Assembly (NCBI GenBank): GCA_019313025.1
Contig: JAFDCA010000554.1
Coordinates: 1 to 7,855, forward strand
From: Deltaproteobacteria bacterium
Lineage (GTDB): Bacteria > Desulfobacterota > Desulfobacteria > Desulfobacterales > UBA11574
Length of the DNA: 7,855 nt
Direction: 5' to 3'
Shown: in pieces, positions 1 through 5,952 of the stretch
How positions within the stretch are numbered: the stretch's first letter is position 1
How the letters are laid out: each line of letters opens with the position of its first letter
The notes under the pieces: generated by a model
Database searches by the model: none
The model's input: only the letters and a program-made list of their open reading frames with translations
What the model was told of the DNA's origin: nothing
Position numbers and translations under genes: made by a program

Positions 1-9
1 AAAGGTGAA

Positions 10-127
10 TTTGACTTTTATAGCTGTTGTCAGAATAACATTTTGTTTCATCCGGCGGCTTACGGCAAATCGTGACCGCTATTCATTCAATCGGAACATA
101 TTTTTGGCAACTGCTATAAGAAACAAG
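10..127. repeat. Long imperfect inverted repeat downstream of gpmI
   Basis: The two arms lie at 10-35 and 102-127 and pair about a common centre. The core, 16-35 against 102-121, has one true mismatch (T25/T112), three G-T pairs (17/120, 30/107, 33/104) and otherwise Watson-Crick pairs. The G-T pairs would be tolerated in RNA made from the plus strand but become A-C mismatches in minus-strand RNA. The 66-base interior can form further stems, 51-54 with 92-95 and 55-58 with 76-79. No convincing gene is visible in 1-131: short open frames lack ribosome sites and resemble nothing I know. The element could be a MITE-like repeat with degenerate terminal inverted repeats, a structured RNA read from the plus strand, or a transcript-end structure for gpmI. 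I see no target-site duplication. Confidence 0.5.
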
Positions 128-131
128 GAGA

Positions 132-1694
132 TTAGACGGCGTTAATTACAATCAAGTTTTGTGCGGTCATTTCTTTGGGTATCTCCAAGCCGAGCAGAAA
201 CAAAACCGTTGGTGCGATATCCGACAGTTTGCCACGGCGAATAAGCCGCTTATCCCTGGAATCCTTGGCAATATATATAATCTCAACAGGATTCAAGGTA
301 TGGCTGGTCTTGGTCATACCGGTCTGATCATCGATCATCTGTTCGGAGTTGCCGTGATCCGATGTAATGAGAATATGGGCTTCCATTTCGAGAAGACGGT
401 CTACAATTCTTCCGATACAATGGTCCACCACCTCAATGGCTTTTGTGGCAGCGCCCAAGTTGCCGGTGTGGCCGACCATATCTCCATTGGCAAAATTTAC
501 GGCAATAAAGTGATAGGGGTTGTTCCGGAGTTTTCTAATGAGTTCATTGGTCACATTGTAGGCCTCCATTTCGGGATGGCTGGCAAATGTGGCCGGATCG
601 AATCTGCTTGGAACGTCGACCTGATCCTCGTTTGGATATGGGGTTGTTGCTTTTCCGTTAAAAAAACTCGTAACATGACGAAATTTCTGAGTTTCGGCAA
701 TTCGCAGCTGGCGAAAACCCGCATTGGAGATCACTTCCCCAAGGAGGTGTTCCATGCCGCCGCCCGCATCAATGGCCCCGAGCATGTAGTTCACAAACTC
801 ATCCCAATACCGCGTCAGACCGACATAAGTGATATTTCGCTTTGTTTTCAGTTTGCCGGGATAGTCTGGATCAACAAAGGCCATGGAGAGCTGGATTGCG
901 CGATCCTGCCGGTAATTGGTATGCAAAATACAATCGTTATCCTTAACACCGTCATAGTTTCCGATCACGTAAGGTGGAATATATTCATCAAACATCTCCA
1001 CATCATCCGGAGTTCTGTCTTTTTCGTATGATTCATTAACCGCGGCGACAGCATTTGAGGCCCGACGACCTTCACAAGAGACGATGCAATGGTAGGCGAT
1101 ATCGGTCAATTTCCAATTTCTGGAACGGTCCATTCCGTAATAGCGACCCATAATAGTGCCAATGGCGCACCCTCCGACCTCGGCCATTATCTGATTGAGC
1201 CTTGCCAGGTATTCCAGACAACTCCGCGGCGGTGTGTCGCGTCCATCTAAAAAGGGATGGATGATAATGGAACCATCAGGATATTCTTTCCTTGCCCGTC
1301 GCATGATCTTAAAGAGGTGCTCCTGATGGGCATGCACGCCTTCATCCTGGAGCAGACCCAACAAATGGAGGCGGCTTTGATGTTTCTTCCAGTTGTTTAC
1401 CAGCTCTTTCCACTTGGCCGCTCTAAAAAGTTCCCCTGTGCTTAATCCATCGTCAATACGCTTGAGTTCCTGAATGACGATTCTGCCGGCACCCATGTTC
1501 AGGTGTCCCACTTCCGATGACCCCTGATACCCATCTGGAAGGCCAACAGGTTCTCCGGCACAGTCCAGAAGCGTCCATGGATAGATGGTTTTGTACCGGT
1601 CGATATTGGGTGTCTTGGCTGCCATTACGGCGTTGCCTTGTGCGATTTCGCTATATCCCCAGCCGTCACGAATGATCAAGCATACAGGCCGCAT
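132..1694 (-). CDS. gpmI: 2,3-bisphosphoglycerate-independent phosphoglycerate mutase
   Basis: This cytosolic, Mn-dependent enzyme interconverts 3- and 2-phosphoglycerate in glycolysis and gluconeogenesis through a phosphoserine intermediate. At 520 residues it has about the usual family length (roughly 510). Family residues are all visible: D10 in DGWG; catalytic S60 in SSEVGH; H121; R152-D153 in the DGRDTPP block; R184 and R190; R262 and R265 in an N-x-R-x-D-R block; D405 and H409 in GDMVGHTG; D446-H447 in SDHGN; and H465 in TSHTLNP. The order matches the alkaline-phosphatase-like domain split by the inserted phosphotransferase domain. GAGGAG at 1700-1705, five bases before the ATG, supports the start. 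The catalytic loop reads QGSSEVGH where QMGNSEVGH is usual, a mild variation. The gene lies 55 bases downstream of the DUF2156 gene on the same strand, so co-transcription is likely. Confidence 0.96.
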   Translation of the reverse strand: MRPVCLIIRDGWGYSEIAQGNAVMAAKTPNIDRYKTIYPWTLLDCAGEPVGLPDGYQGSSEVGHLNMGAGRIVIQELKRIDDGLSTGELFRAAKWKELVNNWKKHQSRLHLLGLLQDEGVHAHQEHLFKIMRRARKEYPDGSIIIHPFLDGRDTPPRSCLEYLARLNQIMAEVGGCAIGTIMGRYYGMDRSRNWKLTDIAYHCIVSCEGRRASNAVAAVNESYEKDRTPDDVEMFDEYIPPYVIGNYDGVKDNDCILHTNYRQDRAIQLSMAFVDPDYPGKLKTKRNITYVGLTRYWDEFVNYMLGAIDAGGGMEHLLGEVISNAGFRQLRIAETQKFRHVTSFFNGKATTPYPNEDQVDVPSRFDPATFASHPEMEAYNVTNELIRKLRNNPYHFIAVNFANGDMVGHTGNLGAATKAIEVVDHCIGRIVDRLLEMEAHILITSDHGNSEQMIDDQTGMTKTSHTLNPVEIIYIAKDSRDKRLIRRGKLSDIAPTVLFLLGLEIPKEMTAQNLIVINAV

Positions 1695-1711
1695 GGTTGC
1701 TCCTCTTTAGA

Positions 1712-1731
1712 TGTTTTTTACAAAAAAAACA
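1712..1731. repeat. AT-only inverted repeat between the DUF2156 gene and gpmI
   Basis: TGTTTTTT (1712-1719) is mirrored by AAAAAACA (1724-1731) within the 55-base gap. It lacks a GC stem and is unlikely to stop transcription, so it does not argue against an operon with gpmI. Confidence 0.35.
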
Positions 1732-1749
1732 ACCCGATCCTTCAATTAT

Positions 1750-2631
1750 CTATTTTAGAATTACCCGGTATTTTTTTACAAAGTCAACGGGATGATACGA
1801 TAATTTCGCTTTGCGAAGCCCTTCGTCACCGAGATCCTGCTCACGATTTACGAAATCAAATGGTTCGCCGCTGTGTTCAAGAAACATCTGGTTAATTGCC
1901 TGATACGCGCCTTTATAATCCGGATTTCCTTTTTCGAAATGGATCACCATGGTATTTTGCGACAATTGTTCGGCAATGGTGTAAGCAACCATTTCTTTGC
2001 CGATTAAAAGCGCACCACCGGTAAGGCCGTAAAGCGTTTGCCAGTTGTCAAGGATTCTCGAAATTGCGCGATTTTCAGCGGACAAGGCATCGGACGATTC
2101 GCAATCCCGCCATGTGCACCAATCTTCCTGCATGGCCAGTGCCATATCGATCATTTTTGCATCAAAAGAAACGTATTGATAATCATATTTTTTCTTGAAT
2201 TGATTCACCAGGTTCTTCTTTTTGTGAAAGCGATTCCCTTTTAGTTCGATGAGTTCTTTGACGTCGTAAATGTAGTCCCATTGCGCTCTTTCATCCTCGC
2301 GGCGAATACGTTCTTTCATACTTTTCTCCCATATCAGAAGCAATTCTTCAGGGATGCGCAGAAAAGTGCTCGGTTCGTCAAAATATTTTTCAAAATTTTC
2401 GCTCCAGTCCGTGTCCGACCATGACCCTATCGGTGCCCAAAACACCTCATCTGGAATCGTCTGCTTTATCCAGACCATGTCATCCGACCATGCCCAATAA
2501 AGTCCATAGTCATTCGACCATCCCCACAAATTAATGAAGCTATAATCGGAAGACTTCTGTGGGCATCGGCCAAATGTGTCCAAATATTCGTTTTGCTTAT
2601 TCAAACTTATGGGCTCAAAATTTAGAGGCAT
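1750..2631 (-). CDS. DUF2156 / phosphatidylglycerol lysyltransferase-like domain protein
   Basis: The 293-residue protein resembles the DUF2156 family, whose GNAT-type acyltransferase fold is shared with the catalytic part of MprF (aminoacyl-tRNA to phosphatidylglycerol transfer). Recognisable blocks are the N-terminal CPQKSSDYSF-NLWGW segment (about residues 23-38), a strand-helix block around GGALLIGKEMVAYTIAEQL, and the C-terminal NREQDLG-GLRKAKLSYHP segment. There are no MprF-like membrane segments, so it is a soluble stand-alone domain and its acceptor is unknown. AAAGGA (2638-2643), six bases before the ATG, supports the start. It is probably the first gene of a two-gene unit with gpmI and is divergent from the flavoprotein gene. 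The family assignment is fairly firm; any lysyl-lipid activity would be a guess. Confidence 0.82.
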   Translation of the reverse strand: MPLNFEPISLNKQNEYLDTFGRCPQKSSDYSFINLWGWSNDYGLYWAWSDDMVWIKQTIPDEVFWAPIGSWSDTDWSENFEKYFDEPSTFLRIPEELLLIWEKSMKERIRREDERAQWDYIYDVKELIELKGNRFHKKKNLVNQFKKKYDYQYVSFDAKMIDMALAMQEDWCTWRDCESSDALSAENRAISRILDNWQTLYGLTGGALLIGKEMVAYTIAEQLSQNTMVIHFEKGNPDYKGAYQAINQMFLEHSGEPFDFVNREQDLGDEGLRKAKLSYHPVDFVKKYRVILK

Positions 2632-2668
2632 TTTAAATCCTTTAGCAATAATATATGTTTGAGTTGGA

Positions 2669-2695
2669 TGTATACATTTTATAGTTATAAATCAA
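2669..2695 (-). promoter_or_regulatory. Candidate sigma-70-type promoter for the DUF2156-gpmI unit
   Basis: On the minus strand a TTGATT -35 (2690-2695) is followed after 15 bases by a TATACA -10 (2669-2674), about 40 bases upstream of the ATG at 2631. The spacing is short of the preferred 17, so the call is tentative. Confidence 0.35.
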
Positions 2696-2703
2696 GCGTA
2701 ATT

Positions 2704-2715
2704 ACAGTATACTGT
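2704..2715. promoter_or_regulatory. Perfect 12-base palindrome, candidate operator
   Basis: ACAGTATACTGT is its own reverse complement. It lies in the divergent intergenic region, just upstream of the candidate minus-strand promoter, and is followed by a third CTGT within a T5-CTGT-A5 inverted repeat (2716-2729). Position and symmetry suggest a dimeric repressor or activator site serving one or both divergent genes. The regulator is not identifiable from the window. Confidence 0.35.
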
Positions 2716-2848
2716 TTTTCTGTAAAAATCATTTGGGACAAGCCCTTGGCTTAAAATTTAAGAGGTCGGTACGGATATTGCTTATGGTTAATATTTCTTT
2801 TGAGATTCTATAGCATCTTAATACGATTTTATTTTCGGGAAATCATCC

Positions 2849-3967
2849 ATGAGAAAACATCTTGTTCTTGTTGGCGGTGGCCATGCGCACATGGTTACAC
2901 TTGCAAACCTTCACAAGTTCATTGAAAAAGGACACAAAGTTACGGTTGTTGCTCCCTCACCGTATCATTATTATTCCGGTATGGGGCCCGGCATGCTCGG
3001 AAGAACCTATACACCGGATGACATCCGATTTTTTACACAGCATGTGGTGGAAAAACAGGGGGGAACATTCATATTAGGAAAGGCCGTTGGAGTGGACCCA
3101 AAGAAAAAAAAACTGATTCTCGAATCCGGTGAAACGGTTTCTTATGATATTGTTTCATTTAATGTCGGAAGTTATGTTCCAGAAAGCAGTATTACAGGTT
3201 CTGCCAGGGATGTTTTTACCGTTAAGCCGATTGAAAAACTCATTGATGCTCAGGCACGAATTTTAGAACTCGCTTCTCGAAAGGAAATAACCATTGACAT
3301 CGTCGGCGGTGGACCGTCCGCTGCTGAAATTGCCGGAAACGCCTGGCGATTGACCCAAAATTATGGCAAATACACATCCAGGATCCGAATTTTTGCGGGT
3401 AAAGATTTTATGTCTCGATTCCCGGTTGATGTTCAAAAGAAAGTTTCCGGATCACTCAAAAGACGTGGTATCGAGATTCTGGAATCCGGATATGTTGACA
3501 AAATCAAAACCGGTGAGATTATCCTCGAAACGGGTGAAGGTTACCATGCGGACATCATCTTTCTGGCTGTTGGCGTTAAACCGTTACCGTTATTCGAAAA
3601 ATCGCATCTGCCAACCGGACCGGACGGCGGATTGCTGGTCAATCAATACCTTCAATGTTCCCAATATCCGGAGATTTTCGGAGGAGGTGACTGCATTTAT
3701 TTTAAGAACCAGCCTCTGGACAAAGTGGGCGTCTATGCTGTTCGGGAAAACCCGGTATTATATCATAATCTTATGGCATTGATAGAAGGAAAGGCACTTC
3801 AACCTTTTGACCCGGGCGGTGATTATCTATTGATATTTAATATGGGGGACGGTACGGGGGTTTTGCGTAAAAGGCGGCTGACCTTTGGCGGGAGACTCGC
3901 CTTTAAGATTAAAGATTATATTGATCGAAAATTTATGAATACGTTTCAACAAATTGAAAAAAAGTAA
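2849..3967 (+). CDS. FAD/NAD(P)-dependent oxidoreductase, type fused to SelD in other bacteria
   Basis: This 372-residue flavoprotein belongs to the pyridine-nucleotide-disulfide reductase fold shared with type II NADH dehydrogenases and sulfide:quinone reductases. An FAD-binding GGGHAH motif is at residues 9-14, the central NAD(P)-binding Rossmann motif GGGPSAAE at 153-160, and the second FAD motif FGGGDC at 277-282. The YYSGMGPGMLG segment (41-51) and a C-terminal KDYIDRKFM block (356-363) recall the family I know as TIGR03169 (Nterm_to_SelD), often an N-terminal extension of selenophosphate synthetase. Here it stands alone and ends with a normal stop. No CxxC redox pair typical of disulfide reductases is seen, so quinone or another acceptor is plausible; the substrate is unknown. 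The Shine-Dalgarno is weak (GGGA, 2837-2840, eight bases from ATG). I found no convincing promoter of its own. Confidence 0.85.
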   Translation: MRKHLVLVGGGHAHMVTLANLHKFIEKGHKVTVVAPSPYHYYSGMGPGMLGRTYTPDDIRFFTQHVVEKQGGTFILGKAVGVDPKKKKLILESGETVSYDIVSFNVGSYVPESSITGSARDVFTVKPIEKLIDAQARILELASRKEITIDIVGGGPSAAEIAGNAWRLTQNYGKYTSRIRIFAGKDFMSRFPVDVQKKVSGSLKRRGIEILESGYVDKIKTGEIILETGEGYHADIIFLAVGVKPLPLFEKSHLPTGPDGGLLVNQYLQCSQYPEIFGGGDCIYFKNQPLDKVGVYAVRENPVLYHNLMALIEGKALQPFDPGGDYLLIFNMGDGTGVLRKRRLTFGGRLAFKIKDYIDRKFMNTFQQIEKK

Positions 3968-3976
3968 GGGTTTAAT

Positions 3977-4014
3977 TTTTCAAAAATATTGTCTCAATGA
4001 TGGTTTTTTGAAAA
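3977..4014. repeat. AT-rich inverted repeat after the flavoprotein gene
   Basis: TTTTCAAAAA (3977-3986) pairs perfectly with TTTTTGAAAA (4005-4014). The 18-base loop itself contains ATTG-TCT-CAAT (3988-3998). It starts ten bases after the stop codon. The stem is almost all A-T and no T-run follows, so it would be a poor terminator; it may mark a transcript end or a binding site. Confidence 0.35.
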
Positions 4015-4088
4015 TGCATGGCATTTGTTGAACACTTAATACCAAGAAAAAGAACCGTAATAAATAGACCTAACTATTGGAGATTATG

Positions 4089-4304
4089 ATGGAAAAACAT
4101 GACATTGTGGTGTTCAGACCGTATCCTTTCAAGGTGGGCGAGAAAATAAACATCGAAGACGGACCCCGCAGTGGTGACTGGGAAGTCATTGGTATCAGTG
4201 AGCATAAAGTTAAACTTCGATGTCCGGTTTCGTTTCGGGAGTTTCAATGGGATCGTTTCTGTTATTTTGTTGAGGAACGCATAGGGGCCGTGTGGCCGAA
4301 ATAA
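4089..4304 (+). CDS. Small hypothetical protein (71 aa)
   Basis: I do not recognise this protein. From the ATG at 4089 it is 71 residues long, rich in aromatic and charged residues, with no signal peptide, membrane segment or Cys metal motif. It contains alternating hydrophobic stretches (DIVVFRPYPF, GDWEVIGISEHKVKLRCPVS, RFCYFVEER) that would suit a small all-beta fold. GGAG (4079-4082) lies six bases before this ATG, a better arrangement than the adjacent ATG at 4086 or the in-frame TTG at 4077 that overlaps the ribosome site. It sits 121 bases after the flavoprotein and 62 bases before mntP on the same strand, so it may share a transcript with mntP. Ribosome site, codon pattern and clean stop support it as a real gene. 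Confidence 0.65.
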   Translation: MEKHDIVVFRPYPFKVGEKINIEDGPRSGDWEVIGISEHKVKLRCPVSFREFQWDRFCYFVEERIGAVWPK

Positions 4305-4312
4305 CTCTCACG

Positions 4313-4342
4313 GGCACAAATTGTTATTCAATAAAGTGTGCC
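4313..4342 (+). promoter_or_regulatory. Two-tier hairpin in the mntP leader
   Basis: GGCACA (4313-4318) pairs with TGTGCC (4337-4342). Inside, ATTG (4320-4323) pairs with CAAT (4329-4332) around a TTATT loop. It occupies most of the 62-base gap between the small gene and mntP and ends 24 bases before the mntP start. No T-run follows, so it is more likely an RNA-processing or translation-control structure than a terminator. It does not resemble the yybP-ykoY manganese riboswitch. Confidence 0.35.
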
Positions 4343-4366
4343 TTCTACGTGTATTGAAAGTTACTT

Positions 4367-4945
4367 GTGAAATTTATAAATATTTTTGCTATTGCAGTGG
4401 CTTTAGCCATGGATGCTTTTGCAGTTTCCATCGCCACCGGAATAAATTTAAAAACGGTCAGCTTTCGTCAGATGTTTCGCCTGTCTTGGCATTTCGGATT
4501 GTTTCAGGCCCTCATGCCCATAATCGGTTGGAGTGCGGGTTTATCTGTGCGGAGCCACATTGAACATTACGACCATTGGATCGCTTTCGGATTGCTGGTA
4601 TTTGTGGGTGGCCACATGATTAAAGAAGCATTCAAGGATGGTAAAACCGAAAAACCGATAAAAGATTATACCAAAGGAATGACGCTGGTGATGCTTTCGG
4701 TGGCCACCAGTATCGACGCGCTTGCTGTGGGTTTCAGTCTGTCTTTGCTGAAGGTGTCGATTTGGATGCCGGCCTTGATTATCGGTATTGTTGCCGGTAC
4801 GTTTACCCTCATAGGCATGCGGATCGGCGAGCGGATCGGGGCTGCCAAACGGTTAAGTTTTTATGCCGAGACCATCGGCGGAGTTGTTCTGATTGCTATC
4901 GGGCTGAATATTTTACATGAACATGGTGCATTATTCCGATTTTGA
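4367..4945 (+). CDS. mntP: Manganese efflux pump MntP
   Basis: This inner-membrane exporter removes Mn(II) from the cytoplasm. The 192-residue protein has the typical family length and six hydrophobic segments arranged as two inverted three-helix repeats. Each repeat carries the family signature: AMDAFAVS with D16 in helix 1, and SIDALAVG with D117 in helix 4, acidic membrane residues expected to bind metal. The hydrophilic mid-loop (about residues 87-103) is Lys/Asp-rich. Translation starts at GTG, with GAAAG (4356-4360) six bases upstream; the first helix follows directly, so a later start would destroy it. The stop is TGA, showing that TGA terminates normally in this genome. The next gene downstream encodes a ZIP-family transporter, giving a metal-homeostasis neighbourhood. 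Confidence 0.93.
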   Translation: MKFINIFAIAVALAMDAFAVSIATGINLKTVSFRQMFRLSWHFGLFQALMPIIGWSAGLSVRSHIEHYDHWIAFGLLVFVGGHMIKEAFKDGKTEKPIKDYTKGMTLVMLSVATSIDALAVGFSLSLLKVSIWMPALIIGIVAGTFTLIGMRIGERIGAAKRLSFYAETIGGVVLIAIGLNILHEHGALFRF

Positions 4946-4980
4946 AAGGAGCTTCCAGCTGTTTATGCATATAAGTTGTC

Positions 4981-5006
4981 AAACAGATGTGCATCATGCT
5001 GTTTTT
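4981..5006 (+). terminator. Weak intrinsic terminator candidate after mntP
   Basis: AAACAGATG (4981-4989) pairs with CAT (4995-4997) and CTGTTT (4999-5004), with G4998 bulged and a TGCAT loop. The 3' arm runs into a five-T stretch (5002-5006). It lies 36 bases after the mntP stop. The stem is AT-rich, so termination may be partial, leaving read-through into the ZIP gene possible. Confidence 0.4.
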
Positions 5007-5068
5007 ACACAAAGAAGAGCGAATAAGAAATAATTGAAAGGCTGTTGAAAAAAACAGGGGGACCACTT

Positions 5069-5833
5069 ATGTCAATCATCACGATGGGAATCATCGCCAG
5101 CACGCTTGCAGGACTTGCCACCGGTGTGGGTGCCTTGCCGGCGTTTTTTTTTAAGAATGTTTCTGATAAGATTCTAAATACCATGCTAGGGGGGGCTGCA
5201 GGTGTGATGCTGGCAGCCACTTCTTTTTCGTTAATTGTTCCCGGGATAGAACATGGAAACCAGGTTTGGCCGGGTTTTGGCGTATATATTGTTGTATTCG
5301 GGATGCTGTTTGGTGCGGTCTTTTTAGACCGTATTGATAAATGGCTTCCCCATGAACACTTTGTACTCGGTCATGAAGGCCCTTCCAGCTCATTGAAAAG
5401 AATTTGGCTGTTTGTCATCGCCATCACCATTCACAATTTTCCCGAGGGCCTTGCAGTGGGTGTCGGATTTGGGACCTGAGATGTTGGAGCGGGAACCAGC
5501 CTCGCAATGGGCATCGGACTTCAGAATATGCCCGAGGGATTGGCGGTTGCCATGCCTTTGATCGGTCTGGGATACAACCGATATCGAGCGGTTGGCATCG
5601 CACTATTAACAGGATTGGTGGAACCCGTCGGCGGTGTGCTGGGCGTTGCAGCCGTTACGGTCTTTCATTCGGTTCTTCCATTTGGCCTGGCCTTTGCTGC
5701 GGGCGCCATGTTGTTTGTTATCAGCGATGAAATCATTCCGGAAACTCATTCCAAAGGAAAATCGCGCATGGCAACCTTCGGTGTCATGATCGGATTTGTC
5801 ATCATGATGGCCTTGGACAATCTGCTGGGATAA
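5069..5833 (+). CDS. ZIP-family (GufA/BbZIP-type) metal transporter, interrupted by in-frame TGA
   Basis: ZIP proteins move Zn, Fe, Mn or related divalent ions across the inner membrane, usually into the cytoplasm. AGGGGGA (5056-5062), six bases before the ATG at 5069, fixes the start; an in-frame TTG at 5045 would swallow that site. One frame runs 254 codons to TAA with a single TGA as codon 137 (5477-5479). Metal-site motifs flank it: H122-N123-E126 in HNFPEG, then Q152-N153-E156 in QNMPEG and E185 in LVEPVG. Counting TGA as one residue gives H-to-Q and E-to-E spacings of 30 and 29, as I recall for Bordetella BbZIP (H177/Q207, E211/E240). BbZIP has glycine at the TGA position (TGD against T-stop-D). 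If TGA terminates, only 136 residues are made and half the metal site is lost. Recent nonsense mutation or sequence error is likeliest; selenocysteine recoding is the alternative. Confidence 0.85.
5477..5479 (+). other. In-frame TGA within the ZIP gene: nonsense or recoded codon
   Basis: The codon context is ACC-TGA-GAT in the loop between the helix carrying HNFPEG and that carrying QNMPEG. The same frame stays open for 117 more codons of clear ZIP sequence, with no frameshift. A single G-to-T change in a GGA glycine codon would produce it. TGA ends mntP upstream, so a general code change is excluded. No good restart exists: the first in-frame ATG (5507) lies inside a membrane helix and lacks a well-placed ribosome site. 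Confidence 0.9.
5477..5506 (+). promoter_or_regulatory. Hairpin starting at the TGA (weak SECIS candidate)
   Basis: U5477-A5506 and G5478-C5505 form the base, and G5480-C5503 and A5481-U5502 continue it. G5483 to G5487 then pair with C5496 to C5500, including U5484-G5499. A5479/G5504 and U5482/C5501 are mismatched. The loop is 5488-5495 (AGCGGGAA) with G second, as bacterial SECIS loops prefer. However, the loop begins only eight bases after TGA, where about 16 or more is usual. A second small stem, 5499-5502 with 5509-5512 and loop CGCAAU, has better spacing but only four pairs. Either could be chance. Confidence 0.25.
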
Positions 5834-5848
5834 TTTTTCACACTTCTG

Positions 5849-5869
5849 CACGGGGAGGCGCATCCCGTG
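5849..5869. terminator. GC-rich hairpin between convergent genes
   Basis: CACGGGG (5849-5855) pairs with TCCCGTG (5863-5869), six Watson-Crick pairs plus one G-T, with a seven-base loop. It begins 15 bases after the ZIP stop. A five-T run (5880-5884) follows ten bases later on the plus strand, not immediately, so this is an imperfect intrinsic terminator. Its place between convergent genes fits a transcript-end role. Confidence 0.45.
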
Positions 5870-5952
5870 AACAAATAAATTTTTCCGGGTTGTATCGATG
5901 AGTTGACGTTATCGAAAATTAAAGGTACGAAACTTGAGTTTTTAAGTAACAG

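Noticed and set aside
1..51. Start of a minus-strand gene at the CAT at 49-51, or the tail of a plus-strand gene ending at 75
   Set aside because: No ribosome site for the former and no recognisable protein for either; the sequence falls inside the inverted repeat.
159..1031. A 290-codon open frame on the plus strand
   Set aside because: It is antisense to gpmI, whose full set of catalytic residues is on the minus strand; the translation has no recognisable domain or ribosome site.
4305..4366. yybP-ykoY manganese riboswitch before mntP
   Set aside because: The gap is only 62 bases and lacks the conserved loops of that class.
4943..5026. Read-through of the mntP TGA stop for 26 further codons to TAA
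   Set aside because: MntP is already full length and the extension resembles nothing in the family; the region is better explained by the hairpin and T-run.
5045..5068. TTG at 5045 as the ZIP start
   Set aside because: It would place the strong AGGGGGA ribosome site inside the coding region; the ATG at 5069 has ideal spacing and leads straight into the first membrane helix.
5069..5833. Genome-wide TGA reassignment (to Gly or Trp) as the explanation for the ZIP TGA
   Set aside because: mntP ends correctly at TGA, and no other gene here has an internal TGA.
5480..5833. ZIP as two separately translated halves with a restart at 5507
   Set aside because: The nearest ribosome-like GGAG is 17 bases away and the restart would begin within a membrane helix.
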